Position numbers and translations under genes: made by a program
Shown: piece by piece, positions 26,164 through 34,457 of the stretch
Position numbering within the stretch: the stretch's first letter is position 1
Layout of the letters: the number at the start of each line of letters is the position of its first letter
DNA from: JAUIKM01 sp964445695
GTDB taxonomy: Bacteria > Bacteroidota > Ignavibacteria > Kapaibacteriales > UBA7675
DNA length: 64,000 nt
Assembly (NCBI GenBank): GCA_964445695.1
Contig: CAYULF010000003.1
Location: 186,001-250,000 of the forward strand
Direction: 5' to 3'
Notes under the pieces: generated by a model
The model's database searches: none
What the model was told of the DNA's origin: nothing
Seen by the model: the letters and a program-made list of their open reading frames with translations, nothing else

Positions 26164-26535
26164 TTCAGTACCTCATTGCTGTTTGATGATTGGAGTATCA
26201 CTATTGAGTTTTGATTTCGATGTTGTGTGCCGCTTATCGCGGTACGCCGACCATTCTACAAACGGCGTGCCAAAAGTGAATTCGGCCAGATTTGTCGATT
26301 TTCTCTGTCAACATGACAGCGCGGCAGACAGAACTGCCAAGTCAATCTGCCACAATTGTCGTGCGCTGCGTTTTTGACAGGCTGAATTTGGCGAGAGCTG
26401 ACGATATGACAGGCGGATGATGCGTTGCGGTGAGAAAACAGCCATGTTGACAACTGATCCATCCCGGAGCCGCGAAAATTTGTATTTTGACGGTTTTGAT
26501 GTGGGCAAGAGAATAACAAACGGAAGAGGGAACGG
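26164..26535. promoter_or_regulatory. Divergent region between Hsp20 and parE with inverted repeats
   Basis: This 372-bp region drives the Hsp20 unit leftward and parE-parC rightward. Two perfect inverted repeats sit side by side: CTGTCA-3 nt-TGACAG at 26305-26319 and GGCAG-6 nt-CTGCC at 26323-26338. A further TGACAGGC word lies at 26377. A TTGACA at 26447-26452, followed by AT-rich sequence at 26475-26489, could be part of the parE promoter. I did not find a CIRCE element. Confidence 0.5.
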
Positions 26536-28416
26536 ATGGCTGTGCAGCATGGCTATACCGAAGAGAGCATCAGGTCGCTTGACCCGATGGAGCATATCCG
26601 CCTGCGCCCGGGTATGTATATCGGCAAGCTCGGGGATGGTTCTTCTGCGGATGACGGCATTTATGTGCTCATCAAGGAGGTGGTCGACAATTCGATCGAT
26701 GAGCACGTTATGGGCTTCGGCAAGACAATTGAAATTACGGTGGACGAGCGCCGCGTAACGGTGCGCGACTACGGACGCGGCATTCCGCTTGGGAAGGTAG
26801 TGGAATGTGTGTCGCAGATTAACACCGGCGGCAAGTTCGACAGCAAGGCGTTTAAGAAGTCGGTCGGACTTAACGGCGTGGGTACCAAGGCGGTTAACGC
26901 CTTGTCGGAATATTTCATGGTGCAGAGCGTACGCGACGGCAAGATGAAGGTCGCTGAATTTGCCGGCGGTAAATTGATTGCGAATAAACGCCTGCAGTCG
27001 ACTTCATACCGCAACGGCACCAAGTTTATCTTTGAACCGGACCAGGAAGTGTTTAAGAACTTCCGTTTTGTTCCGGAGCACCTCGAAAATCAGATCAAGT
27101 ACTACACTTACCTGAACGCCGGCCTGACAATTGTGTTTAATGGTCAGAAGTACCATTCAAAGGAAGGATTAAAAGACCTGCTGACGCATTCGGCCGACGT
27201 CGAGGAACTGCGTTATCCGATCATTCACACGCGCGACGAGGACATCGAGTTTGCGCTGAGCCACGGCAGTCACTACGGCGAGCAATACTACTCCTTTGTT
27301 AACGGACAACACACAACACAGGGCGGCACTCACCTCAACGCATTCCGGGAAGCTCTTGTTAAGACCGCACGGGAGTTTTTCAAAAAAGATTTTGATGCCT
27401 CCGATGTGCGCGCATCCGTGCTGGGAGCTGTCAGTGTGCGCATCCAGGAACCCATCTTTGAGTCGCAGACCAAGACAAAACTGGGTTCGCAGACGATGTC
27501 GCCCAACGGCGTGTCCGTGCGTGGATTCATAGTCGATTATGTGCAAAGTAAACTCGACGACTTCCTGCATAAAAATCCGCAGATTGCGGACGCCATGTTA
27601 AAACGGATTGTGCAGTCCGAGCGCGAGCGCAAGGAAATGGCCGGAATCAAAAAACTCGCCAATCAGCGCGCCAAAAAAGCCAATCTGCACAACAAGAAAC
27701 TGCGCGACTGCAAGTATCACCTGAGCGATCCCAAAGCGCCGGAAGACAAAGCGCGCGAGTCAACCTTGTTTATCACCGAGGGCGATTCCGCCAGCGGTTC
27801 GCTCACAAAGTCGCGCGACGTCGGTACGCAGGCCGTCTTTTCATTGCGCGGCAAACCGCTGAATTCCTTCGGCATGAAAAAACGCGTGGTCTACGAAAAC
27901 GAAGAGTTTAACCTGCTGCAACACGCGCTCGACATCGAAGACGGCCTCGACAGCCTGCGTTACAACCGCGTCGTAATTGCAACCGACGCCGACGTCGACG
28001 GCATGCACATCCGACTGTTGATGCTGACATTTTTTCTGCAGTTCTTTCCCGAGCTCGTCCGCAAGGGACACGTCCACATCCTGGAAACGCCGCTCTTCCG
28101 CGTGCGTAACAAAAAGGTGACGGAGTACTGTTACAATGAAGAAGAGAAACAGGCGGCGCTCGGACGGCTCGGCAAGAATGCCGAAATAACGCGATTCAAA
28201 GGTCTCGGTGAAATATCGCCGGACGAATTCGGCGCATTCATTGGCGAAGAGATGCGTTTAAGTCCGGTGACACTCAGAAGTGAAACTCACCTGACTCGGC
28301 TGCTGAGTTATTACATGGGCAAGAATACGCCGGTACGCCAGGAGTTTATCGTTAAAAACCTGCGCGTGGAGCAGGACCTGATCGAGCAGGAGGAGGCCGA
28401 ACATGTCGAAGCGTAA
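26536..28416 (+). CDS. parE: DNA topoisomerase IV subunit B (Bacteroidota-type)
   Basis: A 626-residue type IIA topoisomerase ATPase subunit. The N-terminal GHKL domain has HIRLRPGMYIG, the ATP-binding VDNSIDEHVMG and GRGIP, and GLNGVGTKAVNALS. A transducer domain follows, then the Toprim domain with TEGDSASGS and the metal-binding ATDADVDGMHIR, and the C-terminal FKGLGEISPDEF. With ParC it decatenates daughter chromosomes. The gene overlaps parC by 14 bp. Length and layout match the ParE-like GyrB homologues of Bacteroidota; whether this pair works as topoisomerase IV rather than gyrase is inferred from that resemblance. Confidence 0.92.
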   Translation: MAVQHGYTEESIRSLDPMEHIRLRPGMYIGKLGDGSSADDGIYVLIKEVVDNSIDEHVMGFGKTIEITVDERRVTVRDYGRGIPLGKVVECVSQINTGGKFDSKAFKKSVGLNGVGTKAVNALSEYFMVQSVRDGKMKVAEFAGGKLIANKRLQSTSYRNGTKFIFEPDQEVFKNFRFVPEHLENQIKYYTYLNAGLTIVFNGQKYHSKEGLKDLLTHSADVEELRYPIIHTRDEDIEFALSHGSHYGEQYYSFVNGQHTTQGGTHLNAFREALVKTAREFFKKDFDASDVRASVLGAVSVRIQEPIFESQTKTKLGSQTMSPNGVSVRGFIVDYVQSKLDDFLHKNPQIADAMLKRIVQSERERKEMAGIKKLANQRAKKANLHNKKLRDCKYHLSDPKAPEDKARESTLFITEGDSASGSLTKSRDVGTQAVFSLRGKPLNSFGMKKRVVYENEEFNLLQHALDIEDGLDSLRYNRVVIATDADVDGMHIRLLMLTFFLQFFPELVRKGHVHILETPLFRVRNKKVTEYCYNEEEKQAALGRLGKNAEITRFKGLGEISPDEFGAFIGEEMRLSPVTLRSETHLTRLLSYYMGKNTPVRQEFIVKNLRVEQDLIEQEEAEHVEA

Positions 28417-31102
28417 CAAAAAAGATGAAGACACCCCCGACCTCTTTGCCGAAAATACGGATGACCAGTCGACCGGCCCGCAACCTCAATCTGAAGAACA
28501 AACAAGAGGATCAGGCAAGGTGCAAGGGGAAGCAAGCGATTCACAGGATCAGGAAAAAAGCGAAGATAATATCCAGGCCGAAGGCGACGGCGTCGAAATG
28601 ACTAACGGTCATGACGAGGACGCTCCACACAACGGATTGACCGGTCACGGCCTGGTTTCGGTCAGCGGCATGTATGAGAATTACTACCTCGATTACGCTT
28701 CCTATGTGATTCTGGAGCGTGCCGTGCCCGCGCTGGAAGATGGACTTAAACCGGTGCAACGCCGGATTCTGCATTCGATGCGCCGCATGGAAGACGGGCG
28801 TTTTCACAAAGTGGCCAATGTGATCGGCCACACAATGCAGTTTCACCCGCACGGCGACGCGGCAATCGGCGACGCGATTGTCAATCTCGGCCAAAAGGAA
28901 TTGTTAATCGACACGCAGGGAAACTGGGGCGATACGCGTACGGGCGACCGTGCCGCTGCGCCTCGTTATATTGAAGCGCGTCTTTCCCGTTTTGCCCTGG
29001 AGGTGGTGTTTAATCCGCAGACGACGGAATGGCAAATGTCTTATGACGGGCGCAATAAAGAGCCCGTCGATCTGCCCGTTAAGTTCCCGCTCCTGTTGGC
29101 ACAGGGCGTCGAGGGGATTGCCGTTGGTCTGGCCACTAAAATCATGCCGCACAACTTCGTTGAACTATGTGAGGCGTCAATTGCCTGGTTGAAGGGGCGC
29201 AAACCCAAGCTGCTGCCGGACTTTCCCAACGGCGGTATGATGGATGCGAGCAATTACAACGGAGGACAAAAGGGTGGACGAATCCGCCTGCGCGCGCATA
29301 TTGAAACTGTCGATAAACGCACGCTTAACATTTCGAGCATTCCATACGGCGTCACGACGCAGAACCTGATCGACTCGATCATTAAAGCCAACGACTCGGG
29401 TAAAATCAAGATTAAAAAGGTTGAGGACCAGACGGCGCGCGATGTTAACATTCTGGTGCACCTGGCGCCGAATACATCGCCCGACGTCACGCTCGACGCG
29501 CTCTACGCCTTTACGCATTGCGAGGTGTCGATCTCGCCGAACTGCTGTGTCATCGTCGATAATCACCCGCAGTTTATCAGCGTAAACGAGTGTCTGATGC
29601 GTTCGACCGACCAGACCGTCGGCCTGCTTAAACGCGAGCTGGAAATTCGTCTGTCCGAACTCGCGGAGCGTTGGCATTTCAGTTCGCTTGAAAAAATCTT
29701 CATCGAAAATCGCATCTATCGCGACATCGAAGAGTGCGAAACCTGGGAGTCGGTGATCTCCACGATCGATTCAGGTCTGGAGCCGTTCAAGGCTCAGTTG
29801 CATCGCGAAGTAACACGCGACGACATCATTAAACTGACCGAAATCAAGATTAAACGCATCTCGCGCTACGATTCGTTCAAAGCCGATGAAGTCATTTCCG
29901 ACATTGAAGATGAAATGGCCGACGTGGAGCACAATCTGGAGGAGCTGACAGAATACGCGATTGAATACTTCCGCGCTTTACTCAGCAAATACGGTAAAGG
30001 ACGCGAGCGCCGCACGGAAATCCGCACCTTCGACACAATTGAAGTTGCGACCGTGGCGGCCGCCAACCAGAAACTCTACGTCAACCGCCAGGATGGATTT
30101 ATCGGCTACGGCCTTAAAAAGGACGAGTTTGTAGAAGAGTGCTCCGACATCGACGACATTATTGTATTCCGGCGCGACGGCGGTTATCAGATTACCAAGG
30201 TGTCCGAAAAGGCATTTGTCGGCAAGGACATTCTGCATGTGGCTGTCTGGAAACGCAGCGACGAGCGCATGGTGTACAATGTCTTGTACCGCGACGGCGC
30301 AAGTGGCAAGTCTTTTGCCAAGCGATTTAACGTCACGGCCGGTACGCGCGATCGCGAATACGATTTAACGACGGGCTCCAAAGGCTCAAAAATCCTGTAC
30401 TTCACGGCCAATCCCAACAGCGAGTCGGAGATTGTGACTATTTCTCTCGACTCGCGTTCGCGGGCGCGCATCAAGGAATTCGACTTCGACTTCGGCGAAC
30501 TGGATATCAAGAACCGCAACGCCAAGGGCAATACCGTGACGCGTTATACCGTGCGCAAAGTTGTGCAGAAGTCGCAGGGCGCTTCAACGCTGGGCGGACT
30601 GGATCTTTACTATGACGATGCCGTCGGCAAGTTAAACAGCGACGAACGCGGCATGTACCTGGGCAGTTTCGAAGGCGACGATCGCATTCTGGTCGTGTAC
30701 CGCGACGGCAGTTACGAGCTGACGCAGTACGAAGTCAGTAAACGCTTTGAAGCCGACAAACTTTCACTGATCAAGAAGTTTGATCCGGCGGATGTGCTCA
30801 GCGTTATCTATCTGGACGGCGAGAGCAAAAACTACTATGTTAAACGATTCCAGATCGATACCGTAACAGTCGACAAACGCTTCAGTTTTGTGACGGACCA
30901 CAAACAAACCAGACTCGAATTTGTCGATGCAGCCGAAGAACCGGTCGTGAAGTTCAAGTTCAGCGGCATGAAACGCGGTGAACGCGGCGAACAGACCGTC
31001 AACATTGCGGACTTTATCGATGTGCGCGGACGCCAGACGCAGGGCAACAAACTCGGCAACTACAAAAAAATCAGCGGCCTTAAGAAAGTCCAGTCCGAGT
31101 GA
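28403..31102 (+). CDS. parC: DNA topoisomerase IV subunit A (Bacteroidota-type)
   Basis: An 899-residue breakage-reunion subunit. Residues 1-80 are an acidic, low-complexity N-terminal extension not found in E. coli ParC. The winged-helix core starts at YASYVILERAVPALEDGLKP, with the catalytic tyrosine at Tyr189 in RAAAPRYIE. The C-terminal region from about residue 560 is a divergent beta-pinwheel-like DNA-wrapping domain; no canonical GyrA box was seen, which supports the ParC assignment. It overlaps parE by 14 bp and is followed by a bidirectional terminator. Confidence 0.92.
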   Translation: MSKRNKKDEDTPDLFAENTDDQSTGPQPQSEEQTRGSGKVQGEASDSQDQEKSEDNIQAEGDGVEMTNGHDEDAPHNGLTGHGLVSVSGMYENYYLDYASYVILERAVPALEDGLKPVQRRILHSMRRMEDGRFHKVANVIGHTMQFHPHGDAAIGDAIVNLGQKELLIDTQGNWGDTRTGDRAAAPRYIEARLSRFALEVVFNPQTTEWQMSYDGRNKEPVDLPVKFPLLLAQGVEGIAVGLATKIMPHNFVELCEASIAWLKGRKPKLLPDFPNGGMMDASNYNGGQKGGRIRLRAHIETVDKRTLNISSIPYGVTTQNLIDSIIKANDSGKIKIKKVEDQTARDVNILVHLAPNTSPDVTLDALYAFTHCEVSISPNCCVIVDNHPQFISVNECLMRSTDQTVGLLKRELEIRLSELAERWHFSSLEKIFIENRIYRDIEECETWESVISTIDSGLEPFKAQLHREVTRDDIIKLTEIKIKRISRYDSFKADEVISDIEDEMADVEHNLEELTEYAIEYFRALLSKYGKGRERRTEIRTFDTIEVATVAAANQKLYVNRQDGFIGYGLKKDEFVEECSDIDDIIVFRRDGGYQITKVSEKAFVGKDILHVAVWKRSDERMVYNVLYRDGASGKSFAKRFNVTAGTRDREYDLTTGSKGSKILYFTANPNSESEIVTISLDSRSRARIKEFDFDFGELDIKNRNAKGNTVTRYTVRKVVQKSQGASTLGGLDLYYDDAVGKLNSDERGMYLGSFEGDDRILVVYRDGSYELTQYEVSKRFEADKLSLIKKFDPADVLSVIYLDGESKNYYVKRFQIDTVTVDKRFSFVTDHKQTRLEFVDAAEEPVVKFKFSGMKRGERGEQTVNIADFIDVRGRQTQGNKLGNYKKISGLKKVQSE

Positions 31103-31142
31103 GAAGTTAAGTCTTCAAATCGCAAAAGTTGAGCTGAAAAAG

Positions 31143-31177
31143 AAAACCCGACGGCGAGTGATTCACCGTCGGGTTTT
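31143..31177. terminator. Bidirectional terminator between parC and the FKBP gene
   Basis: AAAACCCGACGG and CCGTCGGGTTTT pair over 12 bp with an 11-nt loop. A-runs and T-runs on both sides let it work for parC (plus) and the FKBP gene (minus), which converge here. Confidence 0.85.
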
Positions 31178-31217
31178 GTGTTTTAACAAGTCTGTTAATC
31201 AACAGACTCAGGTGCGA

Positions 31218-31952
31218 TTATTGACCGGCGGGCGCATCGCCGATGCCGAGCAGCTCAACGTCGAACACCAGCACGGAGTTGGCCGGAATTGCGCCGTTGC
31301 CGACTTCACGAGCACCGTAGCCGAGTTCGGACGGAATCGTGAAGCGATATTTGGAGCCGACGCTCATGAGTTGCAGGCCTTCCGTCCATCCTTTGATAAC
31401 CTGATTCAGGCCGAAGGATGCGGGCTGGCCGCGGTCGACAGAGGAGTCAAATTTTTCGCCGTTCGTCAGTGTGCCCGTGTAGTGCACCGTGACTTTGTCG
31501 GTAGCAGTCGGTTTCGGGCCGTCGCCTTCAACCAGCACTTCGTATTGCAGGCCGGAAGGAGTCGTAGTAACACCGGCTTTAGCGCCGTTTTCTGCCAGGT
31601 ATTTTTTGTTGTCTTCCAGCGCTTTTTGGGAGGCGCGCTCGCGGGCGGCCTGCATAAAGGCCTGGCGAATTGAGTTGGCTTCTTCCGGCGTCAGACGCGC
31701 CTGGCGACCGTTCAGCGTGTCGGTCAGACCGGCCATGAAAGCGTCCATGTCAAAGTTTTCGGCTTCGCCCATGCGAACGATGGACGTACCGACATCAAGG
31801 CCGAGCGAGTAGGCGAATTTCGACGAGTCAGTTTTGATTTCCACTTTGCTGTAGTCCGTTTTTTGAGCAGCGCCGCCGGCATCCGAACAGGCTGAAATCA
31901 TCATGAAAATTCCAATTGTGGCGACGATCGCCCACTGTGAGTAAGTCCTCAT
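31218..31952 (-). CDS. FKBP-type peptidyl-prolyl cis-trans isomerase lipoprotein
   Basis: A 244-residue exported foldase. The frame is open from 32021, but the ATG at 31952 (MRTYSQWAIVATIG) has AAGGA about 9 bp upstream and gives a lipoprotein signal with lipobox MISAC. The N-terminal part (YSLGLDVGTSIVRMG to about residue 135) is the helical FKBP_N dimerisation domain of FkpA/Mip-type proteins. The FKBP domain follows (LQYEVLVEGDG, VTVHYTGTLTNGEKFDSS, FGLNQVIKGWTEGLQLM, LGYGARE, LVFDVELL). It should catalyse prolyl isomerisation and act as a chaperone for envelope proteins. Confidence 0.93.
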   Translation of the reverse strand: MRTYSQWAIVATIGIFMMISACSDAGGAAQKTDYSKVEIKTDSSKFAYSLGLDVGTSIVRMGEAENFDMDAFMAGLTDTLNGRQARLTPEEANSIRQAFMQAARERASQKALEDNKKYLAENGAKAGVTTTPSGLQYEVLVEGDGPKPTATDKVTVHYTGTLTNGEKFDSSVDRGQPASFGLNQVIKGWTEGLQLMSVGSKYRFTIPSELGYGAREVGNGAIPANSVLVFDVELLGIGDAPAGQ

Positions 31953-32287
31953 AAATGTCTGTCCTTGGGTCAGTGCACGGGGCTGCGCCGCGCCTCTGGT
32001 TGGAAAATGAATCAGCGGCAATCGACATCTTTTATCAGCATCCGCCGAATTCCTGTGCGCCGGTGACTGTGTACGATGTCGCAGTGTCGGGAAGAGTCAA
32101 ATGAACTTCCGGCGTCGGTTCAGGCGCCGGCGCCTCTGATGATGTATTGTCGTTGCATCCAAAGTGGAAAGCAACTGAAACCACGAAAATACGAAAAAAG
32201 CCGTTGACGCCCGCACTGGCATCGCACCCGCGTTTGCGCTCGCCTGCGTATCTTTGTGTTTTTGCTCCGCAATATCTGAGGTTTCCG

Positions 32288-33076
32288 GTGCTGGAAAAGG
32301 ATCGCGACGGCGCATTGCCGCTATCGGTGGCCATTATCACACTTAACGAGGCGGCAAATCTGCCGCGCACGCTGGACTCGGTGCGCGCGCTGGCAGGTGA
32401 GATCGTTGTGGTCGATTCCGGCTCGCAGGACGAGACCTGCGCCATAGCCGCCTCGTACGGGGCACGCGTTGAATTCCGCGCGTGGACGGGGCACATCGAC
32501 CAGAAGAATCACGCGCTTGGATTGTGCTCGCAGGAGTGGGTTTTGGCTCTCGACGCCGACGAGGAGCTTACGCCGGAATGCGCCGCGTCCATTCGTCTCG
32601 CCGTTACCGCCGATCAGGGCGGTGCATGGCGCATCAATCGCCGTACTTATTATTTGGGCAAACTGCTGCAGTATTCCTGGCAGCCCGACCGCAAGTTGCG
32701 TCTGGTACGGCGCGACTTGGGGGCGCGCTGGAGCGGCTACGATCCACACGACAAACTCGTTGTGGAGAACACACATGTCGGCGACCTGAGCGGCGATGTG
32801 ATCCACTATTCCTACCGCGACCTGCAGGACCACATGGAACGCAGCGTGCGCTACGCCAAAATCAGCGCAACGAGTTACGCGCGCATGGGCCGCCGTTTTT
32901 CCTTTGTCCGCCTGCTCATCAATCCCTTGTTTGCTTTTGTAAAAAAATACGTCCTGCGTCGAGGATTTCTGGACGGTTGGCGCGGCCTGCTTGTAGCCTG
33001 CAGCGCGGCCTGGTCCGTGGCGCTCAAATACTGGTTTTTGCGGGAGCTGGAGCAGCGCGACACACCGAATGATTAA
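32288..33076 (+). CDS. Family 2 glycosyltransferase (WaaE/KdtX-like)
   Basis: A 262-residue GT-A enzyme. The start is placed at GTG 32288, which has GAGG 6 bp upstream; the frame is open to 32147, but that extension has no GT character. Landmarks are VAIITLNEAANLPRTL, EIVVVDSGSQDETC (nucleotide-sugar site), the DxD-like ALDADEEL, and WRINRRTYYLGKLLQ typical of lipopolysaccharide-core glucosyltransferases of the WaaE/KdtX/LgtF group. A hydrophobic C-terminal stretch (FLDGWRGLLVACSAAWSVALK) may hold it at the inner membrane. It likely adds a hexose to a surface glycolipid. It is a single gene. Confidence 0.88.
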   Translation: MLEKDRDGALPLSVAIITLNEAANLPRTLDSVRALAGEIVVVDSGSQDETCAIAASYGARVEFRAWTGHIDQKNHALGLCSQEWVLALDADEELTPECAASIRLAVTADQGGAWRINRRTYYLGKLLQYSWQPDRKLRLVRRDLGARWSGYDPHDKLVVENTHVGDLSGDVIHYSYRDLQDHMERSVRYAKISATSYARMGRRFSFVRLLINPLFAFVKKYVLRRGFLDGWRGLLVACSAAWSVALKYWFLRELEQRDTPND

Positions 33077-33437
33077 ACACGCGCCACTCACTTAAACACG
33101 CCTTTACATTGCCCTGATGAATTTTTTGTTAACCATCGGGTGCGAAACTTCAATGCATCGGGATTGAAGTCTGCTGCGCTCCGCGCCGCCTTGTCCCCGA
33201 GTTTGACCTACCCGAGTCTGTTTTTAAACAAAGAATTATCGTAGCAGGTGATCCCATGAACGCGGAACCTCCTGAGTTCGGAACAAAACATCACGTTCTC
33301 CGATCTGCCGGGACTTGCCTGTGTCTGCACAATATTCCACGGGTTGAAATCCGTTTAACGGCGAAAAACAAACGTTCACGCAGGTTTTGGGCTACGTTTA
33401 ATTTTTCAGCGATTGATTTGAAAGATGTTGCTTGTAT

Positions 33438-33606
33438 ACTGTCGGTGATAAATCGCGCGCCGGCAGCGAGAATCCGCGAACGAATGACTCAAAAAATTTC
33501 TGCTGAAAAATTGCAGGGTGGGAGGAGTGTGTTTGAGCGTGGAGGTATTTCCCGTGGCGGCGGCGGGGAGGTCCCCTGATCAAGCTGGAGGTACGCCCAA
33601 AATTCT
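33438..33606 (+). repeat. Dispersed 168-bp repeat, copy A
   Basis: It matches 55055-55222 in the same orientation, with long identical blocks (GCAGGGTGGGAGGAGTGTGT and GTGGCGGCGGCGGGGAGGTC among them) separated by small substitutions and short gaps. It contains a GGGGA-GG-TCCCC hairpin. Both copies lie in gene-free DNA. It could be a family of non-autonomous mobile or REP-like elements. Confidence 0.75.
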
Positions 33607-33908
33607 TCAACGCTCCGCTCACTACCTTTTAACGCCCCCACAGCCGACCATACGGATCGTTCGTAGACTTTCTCATAATGGGCTTCGCACGCCGCGTCAA
33701 AAAAACAGCACCATAACTGAACGGCCTGAATTTCCTGATTAACTTCACACCAGAACCGGCGGACGTCCTGTTGCTTCCGATCTCCGGTAATGCGGACGCT
33801 GCGAGGAACGTACGGCGAGGATGAATCAGGCTGTGCGCAGGGTGAGGATAAAAACACTCGTACTTCGGACTCAATGCCGGGCTCCGGAACTCGGCTGCTC
33901 TGTACCCG

Positions 33909-34301
33909 TCGTTGACTTGTGGTTCGTCGACTTGCAGTTCGTTGACTTGTGGTTCGTTGACTTGCAGTTCGTCGACTTGCAGCTCGTTGACTTACTGTTT
34001 GTTGACTTGTGGTTCATTGACTTGTGGTTCGTTGACTTGCAGTTCGTTGACTTGCAGTTCGTTGACTTGCAGTTCGTTGACTTACTGTTTGCTGACTTGC
34101 AATTCGATGACTTGCAGTTCGATGACTTGTGGTTCGTTGACTTGCAGTTCGTTGACTTGTGGTTCATTGACTTGTGGTTCGTCGACTTGCAGTTCGTCGA
34201 CTTGCAGTTCGTTGACTTGCAGTTCGTCGACTTGCAGCTCGATGTCTTTCGGTTCGTTGTCTTACTGTTTGTTGACTTGCAGTTCGATGACTTGTGGCTC
34301 G
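33909..34301. repeat. 15-bp tandem repeat array (about 26 units)
   Basis: The unit is close to TTCGTTGACTTGCAG with variants at fixed positions (GTC/GTT, CAG/TGG/CTG, TTC/CTC, GAT/ATT). Because 15 is a multiple of 3, several frames stay open. The plus frame beginning at 33821 would read as FVDLQ/FVDLW pentads, which could fit the pentapeptide-repeat register (V-D-L-x-F). It has no good ribosome binding site, so coding is uncertain. There are no spacers, so it is not a CRISPR array. Confidence 0.85.
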
Positions 34302-34457
34302 AGGGCTGCCCGATGACTCTGAACTTCTGTCCCGGCGGCAAACAAAAAGCGGCTGTTGCATAATCAAAAAGAAAGATCAGGCTGGTTTGACAATGTCGGG
34401 TGAGTTGCGTTTATTGACGCGCAGTCCGGTTTCGGCACCAGGTGGATCTCAATTTCC

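Larger units (their letters stand above)
33077..34457. other. 1.38-kb repeat-bearing region, probably non-coding
   Basis: It contains copy A of a dispersed repeat (33438-33606) and a 15-bp tandem repeat (33909-34301). Several ORFs run through it on both strands (for example minus 33489-33857, plus 33821-34363), but they follow the repeat periodicity or overlap each other and show no family resemblance. Confidence 0.5.

Noticed and set aside
32035..32496. Minus-strand 153-residue ORF ending in a lipobox-like FGC
   Set aside because: Overlaps the start of the glycosyltransferase, and no start codon gives a proper signal peptide before the Cys.
33489..33857. Minus-strand 122-residue ORF covering the dispersed repeat
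   Set aside because: Its proline-rich end comes from the repeat; the second repeat copy does not keep the same full frame.
33909..34301. CRISPR array
   Set aside because: The 15-bp units are contiguous with no unique spacers and no cas genes nearby.
33821..34363. Pentad-repeat protein (FVDLQ) as a confident gene
   Set aside because: Period 15 keeps several frames open by arithmetic alone and there is no good start signal; kept as a repeat only.
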